DNA of 52,669 bases from Candidatus Babelota bacterium (lineage in GTDB: Bacteria; Babelota; Babeliae; Babelales; Vermiphilaceae). Of this stretch, positions 20,280-29,507 are shown one piece after another. The notes below the pieces were generated by a model. It saw only the letters and a list, made by a program, of their open reading frames with translations, made no database searches and had not been told where the DNA came from. The stretch covers positions 1 to 52,669 of the forward strand of contig JABDCY010000006.1 of the NCBI GenBank assembly GCA_013287855.1, given 5' to 3'. Within the stretch, counting starts at the first letter, position 1, and each line of letters starts with the position of its first letter. The translations under genes were made by a program, and so were the position numbers.

Positions 20280-21257
20280 ATGAGACCATTTTTATCAAAA
20301 ATATCACTAATTCTAAGTTTTAGCCTTGCTTTAAGCATTAATGCAAGCAGCAAAGATTTCGCTTCTGCCTTTCTTAAAGAACACATGGTTCTCGACCCAC
20401 AACATGAAGCAATGCTCACTTCAATGATGGACAAGATAGCTGCAACTAAGCAAAAAGGTGGCAACTTTGAAAAAATTCTACTGTATGGCCCTTCAGGTGC
20501 AGGAAAAACATTATTTGCATTGCTCCTTGCGGATTATTGCAAATTTGCCACAGGCACCCATGCTTTACATAATTTTTACGAAGCTTTAACATTACTAACT
20601 GTCGAAAGAACTAAGTATTGGTTTATGTTGCATCCTGTAGATGAGAAAGAAGGAATAACACAGACTTATCTCATCATCGATAAAGCAGACGATTTTCTTG
20701 CATCTAAATCACATGCTAGTGATGCTCAAGAAGCTTTTGATATGGCTACTGGACACATAAAAAATCCTACGCAAAAGCTCTTACTTATATGTTGTACACG
20801 CAAATCACCTGAGGAATTAGATCCGGAACTCATGAAACATTTTGGCATAAAGATTAATTTTTCTTTGCCAGATCATGCAGCGCTGGTGGATATGCTCAAG
20901 ATGCATGTCGGCTATGTTTTTGAAAATAGAGACAACAACTCACATGCCGTTTATGCACTTATGAGAAACAAAGATAATAAAACGATCGATTACTCTCTGT
21001 TGAAAAATAGAGAATTTTTGGAAAGTTTGGCGCATCGCCTCAAAGGACATCCAGGTGGCAGTGCCATGATACTTGTTAGTTATATTCTTGGCTGCGTCCT
21101 TGCAGATAATAGTTCTGTGCTAACTCCGGACCATGTTGAAAAGGCATTTCAACTTATGGAGGCAACCTGGAAACATAAGGTTACGGTTAATTCTCCCGAT
21201 GAACTTCTACTCTTGCGTTATATTGACACGATAAAAAAATTGAACCCTTTTAGTTAA
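20280..21257 (+). CDS. AAA ATPase with N-terminal signal peptide
   Basis: Walker A GPSGAGKT, Walker B-like YLIIDKADDFL; MRPFLSKISLILSFSLALSINASS hydrophobic leader. Confidence 0.7.
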   Translation: MRPFLSKISLILSFSLALSINASSKDFASAFLKEHMVLDPQHEAMLTSMMDKIAATKQKGGNFEKILLYGPSGAGKTLFALLLADYCKFATGTHALHNFYEALTLLTVERTKYWFMLHPVDEKEGITQTYLIIDKADDFLASKSHASDAQEAFDMATGHIKNPTQKLLLICCTRKSPEELDPELMKHFGIKINFSLPDHAALVDMLKMHVGYVFENRDNNSHAVYALMRNKDNKTIDYSLLKNREFLESLAHRLKGHPGGSAMILVSYILGCVLADNSSVLTPDHVEKAFQLMEATWKHKVTVNSPDELLLLRYIDTIKKLNPFS

Positions 21258-21391
21258 CAACGCCAGAGTTCACATCAGTCCGCGAAAATTTTCGTTGATT
21301 GCTTTCCCTAAAATCAGCTGTTGAGTAATTAAAGGCTGAACAGATATAATAATGTTCAATTAAAATCAACACAGTGATCAATGAGGATAGC

Positions 21392-21916
21392 GTGAAATTA
21401 ACCATAATTTTTGCTCTGATTGCAATAAACTTCTTTACCACAATAGGCGCGATGGAAGCTACCCATGCTATAACACTGGCCCGCAATATTGCAGGTAGGC
21501 TCAATGAAATCGGCGGTACCATTTGGAAAACTAAATTAGACGATGATAATTTTAGATTTGTATGCGTCAACAACTCCATTACAAAAGGCAAGTTTATTTA
21601 CGATTCAGGCTCTATAAGAATGCATGAAGAATTCATCGTAGATTGCTGGGTTGATGAGCAACAACTAACAAGAATCGAAGAGAAAAATAAAAACAATCAA
21701 CTTCTTGCCAGCTATACCCAGTTTGCTCAAAAGACGTACAACAGCTATCAGAAAATCCTTGAGGCTTTTCCTGACACTGAAATGCATCTAACATTAGATT
21801 ACAAAAATAAAACTACTAATATTTGCCTTGGTGAGTGGTTTTGCGATCCACAAAAAATAAATCGTTCAGTAGTCCTTAATGTTGATGAAGTTCTCGCACT
21901 AATGCCTTCAAAATGA
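21392..21916 (+). CDS. Hypothetical secreted protein
   Basis: GTG start after GAGGAT; leader VKLTIIFALIAINFFTTIGA. Confidence 0.5.
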   Translation: MKLTIIFALIAINFFTTIGAMEATHAITLARNIAGRLNEIGGTIWKTKLDDDNFRFVCVNNSITKGKFIYDSGSIRMHEEFIVDCWVDEQQLTRIEEKNKNNQLLASYTQFAQKTYNSYQKILEAFPDTEMHLTLDYKNKTTNICLGEWFCDPQKINRSVVLNVDEVLALMPSK

Positions 21917-22007
21917 CGCGTTCTAAAATAAATGGATTGCCTTCCCTAAAATCTGATTTATAGTGTAAGAGGTTTACTAGTAATAACTCTTTTACACTAT
22001 AAAAATC

Positions 22008-23057
22008 ATGAACCTTGATTATAAAAAATATGACTCCCTTCATATGTTTGACACCATATTCAATTTTGCTGAGCAACTACATGAAGCTATGCGCATTGGC
22101 GAAAATGTAACGTTGCGGAAAGAGTATAAAAACATAAAAAATATCGTTTTTGTCGGCATGGGCGGATCTGCTATTGCTGGTGATATTGTTTGTTTATTAA
22201 GTCAACATACGACCACCATTCCCATGATTGTTACACGGACCTATTCTCTCCCAAATTGGGTTGATAAACATACGCTGGTTATCTGCCTAAGTTATTCCGG
22301 CAACACCGAAGAAACTCTCAGTGCATTTAAAGAAGCTGATGAAAAAAATGCCCATATTATTGGCATCACTTCTGGCGGCAAATTAATGCATGAACTAGAA
22401 ATACACCATTACGATATGATTACTATTCCACAAGGCCTACCTCCACGCGCAGCGCTTGGGTATCTGGCTGTGCCGCTCTTATATGTAATGCGCTCTCTTG
22501 ATCTAATTGAAAATAGCGTTAATCACGAGCTTGAAGATGCTGTCGACTTGCTCAAAAAACAGCGCGCCTTTTGGTCAGAAATTTCTGACAACAATGAAGC
22601 ACTACAAATTGCAAAGCAAATTTACCAAAGTTACCCATTAATTTATGGTGAAGCTGAGCATACAAGCACTATAGCGCGCCGTTGGCGTGGGCAATTTGCT
22701 GAAAATAGTAAGATGCTTGCCAGTTCTCAGGAGCTGCCTGAACTTGATCATAATGAAATTGTAGGCTTTGATAAAAATCCAGATATTTTAAAACGATTTG
22801 GTGTTATTTGGCTTATTGATAAAGAAATGAACAAGCGTATGGAAAAAAGACTTACCATCACAAAAGATATCATTAATGGTTCGGTAGCTTATCAAATTAC
22901 TATTCAAACGGCTGGTACTTCATTTACAGAACGTATGCTATACCTGATTCATCTCGGCGATTGGGTAAGCTTCTGGTGCGCTATTCTGCACAAGGAAGAC
23001 CCTACACCTGTTAAGCGCATTACGGCACTCAAAGAATTAATGAGTAAGCCATATTAA
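22008..23057 (+). CDS. Bifunctional phosphoglucose/phosphomannose isomerase (SIS domain)
   Basis: FVGMGGSAIAGDIV, LSYSGNTEETLSAF; C-terminal domain consistent with archaeal/bacterial PGI/PMI. Confidence 0.88.
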   Translation: MNLDYKKYDSLHMFDTIFNFAEQLHEAMRIGENVTLRKEYKNIKNIVFVGMGGSAIAGDIVCLLSQHTTTIPMIVTRTYSLPNWVDKHTLVICLSYSGNTEETLSAFKEADEKNAHIIGITSGGKLMHELEIHHYDMITIPQGLPPRAALGYLAVPLLYVMRSLDLIENSVNHELEDAVDLLKKQRAFWSEISDNNEALQIAKQIYQSYPLIYGEAEHTSTIARRWRGQFAENSKMLASSQELPELDHNEIVGFDKNPDILKRFGVIWLIDKEMNKRMEKRLTITKDIINGSVAYQITIQTAGTSFTERMLYLIHLGDWVSFWCAILHKEDPTPVKRITALKELMSKPY

Positions 23058-23073
23058 TTTTTAAGAAAATTGA

Positions 23074-23098
23074 AAGGCTCTGAAAAATTCAGAGCCTT
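23074..23098. terminator. Terminator hairpin between convergent genes
   Basis: AAGGCTCTGAA-AAA-TTCAGAGCCTT. Confidence 0.75.
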
Positions 23099-23104
23099 CT
23101 AGTT

Positions 23105-23932
23105 TTAGTTATCGCCATATAACTCTCGTATATCTTTATCTTCAAAGCTTGCTTGTGATTTACTTCTTCCTTTAATCTCCAAACTTTTTTTGAGAATATC
23201 CCCTTTAATAGAGTCACACCGTATTTTTAACATAAGATCAAAATTATTGCGTACCATTGGATTGATACAATGACATATTGTAGGACGTCCATGATTATCA
23301 TACATTACTTCTTTCAGTGCCACACCTTGCAAAAGTTGTTCTTCAGAACCGATTTCAAAACGTATAGCATGACAAGGCTTTTCCTCTTTACATCCTATTT
23401 CACCCCAAGAAAATATCCCTGGCTTATTTTTGTGAAAGTGCAGACCAAGGGAAGTATCATCACCATGCACTAATTTATCATAATAATTGGCAAATACATC
23501 TATTAATGCAATTAGGTATGTTTTTATATTTTGAGGCATCACTACCTCAAACTTGCCTACTAGATCAGCTTTGCGGTGTACTTCATACGATTGGTATGTA
23601 ACTCTTTCCGTTCCTTTATTTTTAGTCACGGTATAAAAAGCATCAAGATCAAATGTTGATAAGAACGACAAATATATGTTCTCATCAATAATCTTATCCG
23701 CAACAAGTTTCTTTAAAACACAAGAATTGAATTCTGCACTGATTTCATTAGAGTAAGTAGTAATAATAGCACCAGCCTTAGTGTCTAAGTAGCGATTTGA
23801 ATCCAATCTCATAAATCTTGCAAGCAAGCAATTTTTTGGATTAGAACCACTGTAGCTGGCCGATTGCATGCCATAGATATGGCTCATAGATAAAACTGCT
23901 ACCAAACTACCAATTAACCTCATAGCTTTCAT
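23105..23932 (-). CDS. Hypothetical secreted protein
   Basis: Signal peptide MKAMRLIGSLVAVLSMSHIYG. Confidence 0.6.
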   Translation of the reverse strand: MKAMRLIGSLVAVLSMSHIYGMQSASYSGSNPKNCLLARFMRLDSNRYLDTKAGAIITTYSNEISAEFNSCVLKKLVADKIIDENIYLSFLSTFDLDAFYTVTKNKGTERVTYQSYEVHRKADLVGKFEVVMPQNIKTYLIALIDVFANYYDKLVHGDDTSLGLHFHKNKPGIFSWGEIGCKEEKPCHAIRFEIGSEEQLLQGVALKEVMYDNHGRPTICHCINPMVRNNFDLMLKIRCDSIKGDILKKSLEIKGRSKSQASFEDKDIRELYGDN

Positions 23933-24090
23933 ATAAACCTCCACATATAAAATATCTATTATGTAATTTTTTCATACTTCTTAGTATATGACATTCATTA
24001 AATAATACAAGTGGAATAGTTAAAAAAGAGAGGTAAAAGGTTATTTACCGCAAATTAGGGATAAGAATAGGGAAGGTTACCAGCGCCGGT

Positions 24091-24263
24091 CATCCTGAGT
24101 ACCGAGCATTTTGCGAGGTGTATCGAAGGATCATCCTTAATTCAGACTTATGGTTCGATACAATTTGCTACGCAAATCACCCTTCGACCAAAGCTCAGGG
24201 GAGCCTCACCAAATATTCCGATCATGGTGAGTTCCCCGAGCGACGCGAGGGTGTATCGAACCA
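24091..24263. repeat. Mosaic of REP-like palindromic units (E)
   Basis: TCCTGAGTACCGAGC...TATCGAAGGATC plus inverted arms 24151-24211 / 24235-24263 sharing TGGTTCGATACA...CTCACCA. Confidence 0.7.
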
Positions 24264-24307
24264 CATGACCGGATTTGAGAAATTTTCCTTATCTCGAATT
24301 CTCATTA

Positions 24308-24327
24308 CAGGTTTGAACAGGTTAGAA
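24308..24327 (+). promoter_or_regulatory. Tandem 10-mer CAGGTTTGAA CAGGTTAGAA
   Basis: Direct repeat at one helical turn upstream of a sigma70 promoter; matching module at 45728-45747. Confidence 0.45.
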
Positions 24328-24357
24328 CCCTATCATCGTACCCCACCCCCCCCATTA

Positions 24358-24385
24358 TTGACAAATTGAATAAATAAGGTATGAT
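24358..24385 (+). promoter_or_regulatory. Sigma70-like promoter TTGACA-N16-TATGAT
   Basis: Boxes 24358-24363 and 24380-24385. Confidence 0.6.
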
Positions 24386-24468
24386 TTACTATAGATCTTC
24401 TAAATAATTAGCTCTATTTACAGGGATTTACAGGGATTCACAGGGTAAAATTAAGCCAAAAAATCTTA

Positions 24469-24496
24469 TTGACAAATAGAAGATTTAATATAAACT
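24469..24496 (+). promoter_or_regulatory. Promoter-like element TTGACA-N16-TAAACT
   Basis: TTGACAAATAGAAGATTTAATATAAACT closely matches the minus-strand element at 45660-45687. Confidence 0.5.
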
Positions 24497-24545
24497 AAGT
24501 AGTAGAAATTGTATTTTTTTTAAACCATATTTGGAGGTTATAATT

Positions 24546-25079
24546 ATGAAGATGGTTAAAAAACTCATTATAGCTGGCGTGTTGGTATCTATGGTATCAA
24601 TGAATGTCCAAGCATTGCAAGACGACCAAGGTCAACGACAGCAAGGCCAAGAAGGACAGGTTGAAGGCCAAAAAGGCGAAGATGCTAAAACACCTAGCTG
24701 GACATGGTCCGACATAGGTAGCGAAGCGGGTAAATGTATTGGCGCGATTATCTATGGCACAGTTGCTGGCAATATGCTTCAGTGTATACACGCCGATAAG
24801 GTTGCACAAGAAGCTACAGCTCTCACTGGATCAACCGTAAGCGCAATTACAGGTCATAATACCGTGAATAAAGTTGGTAGCATTGTTCTTGGAAACGGTG
24901 TACTTCTTGCTGGTGCATATGCGCTACAAAATCCTGAAGAAGTAAAGGACTTATATAATAATAAGACTCCGAAAAATGGGATTTTGGGAACGACTAAAAA
25001 GTTCATCAAAAACTACCGCCACTGGATTCTGACGGGTCTTGTTACCCTAGCTAGTTTATTCGGCAGCGATTCAAAGTAA
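24546..25079 (+). CDS. Hypothetical secreted/membrane protein
   Basis: Signal peptide MKMVKKLIIAGVLVSMVSMNVQA; hydrophobic segments; GGAGGTTATAATT upstream. Confidence 0.6.
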   Translation: MKMVKKLIIAGVLVSMVSMNVQALQDDQGQRQQGQEGQVEGQKGEDAKTPSWTWSDIGSEAGKCIGAIIYGTVAGNMLQCIHADKVAQEATALTGSTVSAITGHNTVNKVGSIVLGNGVLLAGAYALQNPEEVKDLYNNKTPKNGILGTTKKFIKNYRHWILTGLVTLASLFGSDSK

Positions 25080-25100
25080 TTTGACAATATCACGATAATA

Positions 25101-25130
25101 AAACCCCGTGAGGGAAACTTCACGGGGTTT
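25101..25130 (+). terminator. Terminator-like hairpin
   Basis: 11-bp perfect stem AAACCCCGTGA / TCACGGGGTTT, weak T-tract. Confidence 0.6.
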
Positions 25131-25159
25131 GTTATACACTAGTCCGACTAGGAAAAATT

Positions 25160-26095
25160 ATGACAAGTATTTTCAAAAGAATACCTAACATGCATGGCCT
25201 ATGGCTTGCGCTCATTATGTTATGTGCCACTAGCACGAGCTCCGCGCAAAATCTGGTTTACAATGCACAAGAAGCTGAGAAAGCTCTTGGCTTTGATCCA
25301 GGTATTACCTATGTGCCTCAAGAAAACGATAATGAACCTATTATTTGCGCCCATGGATTTGGTCACTATGGCCAATGGTATCAAAACAATGCTCATCTCT
25401 TTAAAAAATCACTCATCGCATTCAATTTTTCTGATCGTGCTTTTTTTAATCCCAAAACAAGTTTTTTGGGCAAATTATGGGCTGGATATTCAATCAATCT
25501 AGGTCAAGAGCGTGATGTCAAAACATTGCTATTTGTGCTTAAAACCTGCGTACAGAATGGTTTTAAAAAAGTTCATGCATTTGGGCATTCACGCGGGGCT
25601 GCAACTTGGATTAGAGCACTTCACGTCTTGGAAATGCCTACAAATGTTGAAAATGCGCTTATATTAAAAACAGTCGGCATTGATGAAGCTATGCGCAATA
25701 ACATTAAGAATATGCTTGTTCCCGGTTCTATAATACTTACCAGTCCTCTTTTGGATTTATACAGCTCGTTAAATTATCAAATGAAAAAAACGATATTTTC
25801 TTCTATCTCTCGTACAAGTGCATTTGTTGCTGCACTTTTTATACGCATGATCACACAATGCAATTTATGGTGTCAAAAACCTATTAACCTATTTCAAGAA
25901 CTCATTCGCAAATCAAGATATAAATTTTTTGTATCAATAGTACCTAAAGATGATTTATTAGGCAGCGATCATATCGATACAATCACCGATTTGTCGCAAA
26001 ACTCTCAAACACGACTAAGGCTTTTACCGTCAGGTGAAGATCACAATGACATTCATCATATTATTCAGTCGTGTCATGAACTTTGTCGCAATTAA
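25160..26095 (+). CDS. Secreted alpha/beta-hydrolase-like protein
   Basis: ICAHGFGHYGQW and nucleophile elbow GHSRGAA; hydrophobic leader. Confidence 0.65.
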   Translation: MTSIFKRIPNMHGLWLALIMLCATSTSSAQNLVYNAQEAEKALGFDPGITYVPQENDNEPIICAHGFGHYGQWYQNNAHLFKKSLIAFNFSDRAFFNPKTSFLGKLWAGYSINLGQERDVKTLLFVLKTCVQNGFKKVHAFGHSRGAATWIRALHVLEMPTNVENALILKTVGIDEAMRNNIKNMLVPGSIILTSPLLDLYSSLNYQMKKTIFSSISRTSAFVAALFIRMITQCNLWCQKPINLFQELIRKSRYKFFVSIVPKDDLLGSDHIDTITDLSQNSQTRLRLLPSGEDHNDIHHIIQSCHELCRN

Positions 26096-26240
26096 CCTAC
26101 GTGAAGAAAACTCACATTTAAAATCACAATTTCCTCATGTTGCGTATTTAAGCGCATCGATTGATGATCACTTGAGTCCAGACAAATTCATCAGTCCTGG
26201 TATTGGTGATTTTGGTGCTCGCTTTTTTGGGACTGACTAG
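26076..26240 (+). pseudogene. upp: C-terminal remnant of uracil phosphoribosyltransferase
   Basis: FPHVAYLSASIDDHLSPDKFISPGIGDFGARFFGTD matches the Upp C-terminus pattern (xPGLGDxGDRxFGT); no upstream Upp body; overlaps the hydrolase 3' end out of frame. Confidence 0.7.
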
Positions 26241-26287
26241 TGATGGCTTGTCGAAAATACATAATTTGGGTAGACTAGCGACTAATG

Positions 26288-26473
26288 GAGTTCGTGATGG
26301 TTCGACAGGCTCACCACGAACGGTTACATAAATTTCTTCTTATCTTTGTAGATTCCTCATACTACCTAAAATTTCTCTCTGAGAGGCTATGAAGAGCGCT
26401 AAGCACAACGTATAAGCTCTGCAAAAAATAATTAATCCCGTTCGTGGTGAGCCTGTCGAACCATCACGAACTC
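26288..26473. repeat. REP/BIME-like inverted repeat pair (C)
   Basis: 36-bp perfect arms 26288-26323 and 26438-26473 (GAGTTCGTGATGGTTCGACAGGCTCACCACGAACGG). Confidence 0.92.
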
Positions 26474-26517
26474 AAAAAAATGCGTAATTTGTTTACGTGT
26501 TAACGTTGAGAAAAAAT

Positions 26518-27474
26518 ATGAACACTATTCCATTGTTGCAAGTGCGCAACTTAGTAAAAATTTTTCAGCCGAAAAAAAAGTGGTTTTCACGAGCTCCAAA
26601 AAAAGAACCTTTTGTAGCGGTGAATAATATTTCCTTTGATCTGCATCAAGGTGAAATTTTAGGATTTTTAGGTCCAAATGGCGCGGGCAAAACAACGACT
26701 ATTCAGCTGCTGCTCAGCGTTATGTCACCAACTTCGGGAAGCATTTCCTATTTTGGCAAAGATCTTTATCGACATCGCAGTGAAGTGCTCGAATATATCA
26801 CGTTTGCAAGTACTTATGTAAAACTTCCTGGAAAGCTCACGATCTATGAAAATTTGGCAGTTGCTGGACAACTTTATGGCATACCGCGCAATGAAATCGA
26901 TGCTAAAATCAGAGAATTCATGAAATTTTTTGATATGTGGCACCTACGCGACCGTCTGTGCAGCACATTATCAGCAGGTCAAGCAACACGTGCCATGCTC
27001 GTGAAAGCGTTTTTAACTGAACCTAAAATTGCATTGCTCGATGAACCAACAGCAGCGCTTGATCCAAACATCGCCTACGAAATTCGCTCCTTCATTTTGC
27101 ACCAAAAAAAAGAGCGCGGCATTTCCGTGTTGCTCACTTCGCACAACATGGATGAAGTTGCCGAAGTATGTGATCGCGTTCTTGTACTTAAACATGGTAC
27201 TATTATCGCCGATAATACACCAAAAAAACTGGCCGCCAGTGTTGCCGGCGCTCACGTACACTTTATTATTACCGATGGCATGAAGCGTGCCCAAGAATAC
27301 CTGCAGCAGCGCTCCATCGCGCACTTTACTAAAGAGCGGCGCATAGAAATCACTCTTGATGAGGAAAAAATTCCACAACTCCTGACTGAACTTATGCAAC
27401 TTGGCGTCGTTTACTCGCATATCGCCATTGAACGTCCAACACTTGAAGATTATTTCTGGCACATAGCAGAATAG
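26518..27474 (+). CDS. ABC transporter ATP-binding protein (ABC-2 exporter)
   Basis: GPNGAGKTT, LSAGQ signature variant, ALLDEPTAALDP. Confidence 0.9.
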   Translation: MNTIPLLQVRNLVKIFQPKKKWFSRAPKKEPFVAVNNISFDLHQGEILGFLGPNGAGKTTTIQLLLSVMSPTSGSISYFGKDLYRHRSEVLEYITFASTYVKLPGKLTIYENLAVAGQLYGIPRNEIDAKIREFMKFFDMWHLRDRLCSTLSAGQATRAMLVKAFLTEPKIALLDEPTAALDPNIAYEIRSFILHQKKERGISVLLTSHNMDEVAEVCDRVLVLKHGTIIADNTPKKLAASVAGAHVHFIITDGMKRAQEYLQQRSIAHFTKERRIEITLDEEKIPQLLTELMQLGVVYSHIAIERPTLEDYFWHIAE

Positions 27475-27547
27475 CCCCAAACTTCCGTTTCATTCCACCT
27501 GGGGGCCCCAATCAAAAATTTAAAGAAGCATTGAAAGGAAAAAAATC

Positions 27548-28339
27548 ATGAATTTGCAGCGCATAACTACGGTCATACAAAAAAATCTGTTGTTGCTTTC
27601 TCGTGATCTTTTGCAAATTACCGATCTCGTGTATTGGCCATTGCTTGACATTACGCTGTGGGGATTCACCAGCGCTTGGCTTGGCACCAATCAACCTGGT
27701 GGCAATGTTGTGGCACTTACCACGCTAACGGCATTAACGCTTTTCCATATTATGAGTCGTTCGCACATGGATATTGCTGTTAGTTTGGTCAATGAATTGT
27801 GGGACAGAAATTTAGTAAATTTATTTTCAAGTCCGCTCAGCATTGGCGAATGGTCATTGAGCGCGATGCTTCTTGGCATGGTAAAATCTTCTTTCACCGT
27901 GCTATTTTGTTCATTCGTAATCTGGTTGCTCCATGGTTACAACGTATTTTCTCTTGGTTGGCTTATGATTCCACTCATGATGGCGCTCATTTTCTCGGGC
28001 TGGAGCACCGGATTTTTTGTATCAGGCATGTTATTAGGGTGGGGTCAACGGGTACAAAATTTTATCTGGTCAATTCCGTGGCTGTTTGCAGCATTCTGCG
28101 GTGTATTTTATCCGATCACCATTCTACCGCACTGGGCTCAGATTATCGCACGGCTATTGCCCATGACGTATGTGTTTGAAGGCACTCGGTATGCGATTGC
28201 CAATCATGCGCTGCCTTCTAAGTATATTTATTTGAGCATTTTGTTGAGCATCTTTTATTTTGTGCTTGGCTACATGTTTTTCCGCAAGATGTTTTCGAGA
28301 AGTAAAAATTTTGGACTCTCTCGCTTAGAGCAGGAATAA
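27548..28339 (+). CDS. ABC-2 type permease
   Basis: Six predicted TM helices; adjacent to the ATPase gene. Confidence 0.8.
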   Translation: MNLQRITTVIQKNLLLLSRDLLQITDLVYWPLLDITLWGFTSAWLGTNQPGGNVVALTTLTALTLFHIMSRSHMDIAVSLVNELWDRNLVNLFSSPLSIGEWSLSAMLLGMVKSSFTVLFCSFVIWLLHGYNVFSLGWLMIPLMMALIFSGWSTGFFVSGMLLGWGQRVQNFIWSIPWLFAAFCGVFYPITILPHWAQIIARLLPMTYVFEGTRYAIANHALPSKYIYLSILLSIFYFVLGYMFFRKMFSRSKNFGLSRLEQE

Positions 28340-28340
28340 T

Positions 28341-29057
28341 TTATTCATCATTGCTTGATGAATCAGACCATTCATGCGTATGTTCAGGTTTCTGAAAAAG
28401 ATCATAGTGAATCGCGTTTGCAGTTGCTCCATCATTGAATGAATAATAAATATACATAAAGAATTGATTAAAACCACAGCTACGCTTGTAGTCGGCAGGT
28501 AAATTATCCCGATAACTTTTTTCTTTTGTCTGTTTTCTTTTTTCGGTAGTTGCACTATTCTGCGCATGACTTTTTGATCTTTTACTTGGAACTTGCGGGC
28601 CATCAACAATAATTACCGGCAATTGCGTTGAGCTGGCTGAATCATTGGGAACTAACTCATGAGCCTTTCTCCGATCATCATTCCCAACCGAGTCATTGGC
28701 TGCTGTCGGTAGTGCTTTATGAACAATTACTTCTGACAAATTGGTGGTGCTTGCAACTACTACTTCACGTTGTTGTAGCGTTTGCATGCTTGTTGAAACT
28801 ACTGTTGGTTCTTGGCTAGGAAACAGATCTTCATACTTTTGAGGTTGTAGAGGTTTAGCTTTGGGGAGTTTTTCTTTGTTTATTGCGGTTGGTTTTATTT
28901 CGGGCAAGCTTGGCTTTGCACCTTGCACTGGCAAGTTTGACATAAAATCTTCGTCTAAATCAGATGTCAAAATTCGCCTAGAAGATACTGCTTGTTCCAT
29001 GCCATGACTAATCTGTGATAATAATAAAAACGTCACCGCAAATAATTTCAAGAGCAT
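28341..29057 (-). CDS. Hypothetical secreted protein
   Basis: Leader MLLKLFAVTFLLLSQISHGM. Confidence 0.55.
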   Translation of the reverse strand: MLLKLFAVTFLLLSQISHGMEQAVSSRRILTSDLDEDFMSNLPVQGAKPSLPEIKPTAINKEKLPKAKPLQPQKYEDLFPSQEPTVVSTSMQTLQQREVVVASTTNLSEVIVHKALPTAANDSVGNDDRRKAHELVPNDSASSTQLPVIIVDGPQVPSKRSKSHAQNSATTEKRKQTKEKSYRDNLPADYKRSCGFNQFFMYIYYSFNDGATANAIHYDLFQKPEHTHEWSDSSSNDE

Positions 29058-29071
29058 TACTTCATTTCTCC

Positions 29072-29338
29072 TTATTCATGTTCAGCTTCAAATAACTTTT
29101 CTCCTGAATCAGGGATTGGCTTTTTTTCTTCGTCTAATTGCCTCATGTTTTTTATAGTCTTATCAAACGTACCCGGATGTTCACCTTCCATCTGCTGTTG
29201 CGCAAGAACCTTCTGCACAGTTATAGGTTTTTTATTTTCATCACGTGAATTTCCTGTTGGAGATGTCTCCATGCAGCAAATTCTACAACTTAAACTTACA
29301 ACCAACACACTGCAAACTATCATTTTATTAATGAGCAT
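29072..29338 (-). CDS. Small hypothetical secreted protein
   Basis: Leader MLINKMIVCSVLVVSLSCRICCM. Confidence 0.5.
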   Translation of the reverse strand: MLINKMIVCSVLVVSLSCRICCMETSPTGNSRDENKKPITVQKVLAQQQMEGEHPGTFDKTIKNMRQLDEEKKPIPDSGEKLFEAEHE

Positions 29339-29507
29339 TTTTTTCTCTCAATTAATGATGATGGTTATAAAATACTTAGCCAAGTATTGTGGAATAGTCC
29401 AGAAAAATGCAAGCAGATTTTCATACCCTTGATGTAGTTTTATTGTAAATAACTACGCATCTCGTTATAGTAGATAAAAATATCATCTTCATAAATTCCA
29501 AATTCAT

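Noticed and set aside
24118-24369. ORF of 83 aa in the intergenic repeat region
   Set aside because: Lies across REP-like units and a promoter; no SD or family signal; treated as spurious.
24413-24446. Tandem TTTACAGGGA-type repeat considered as a CRISPR-like or iteron array
   Set aside because: Only about three short imperfect copies with no spacer structure; at most a minor tandem repeat.
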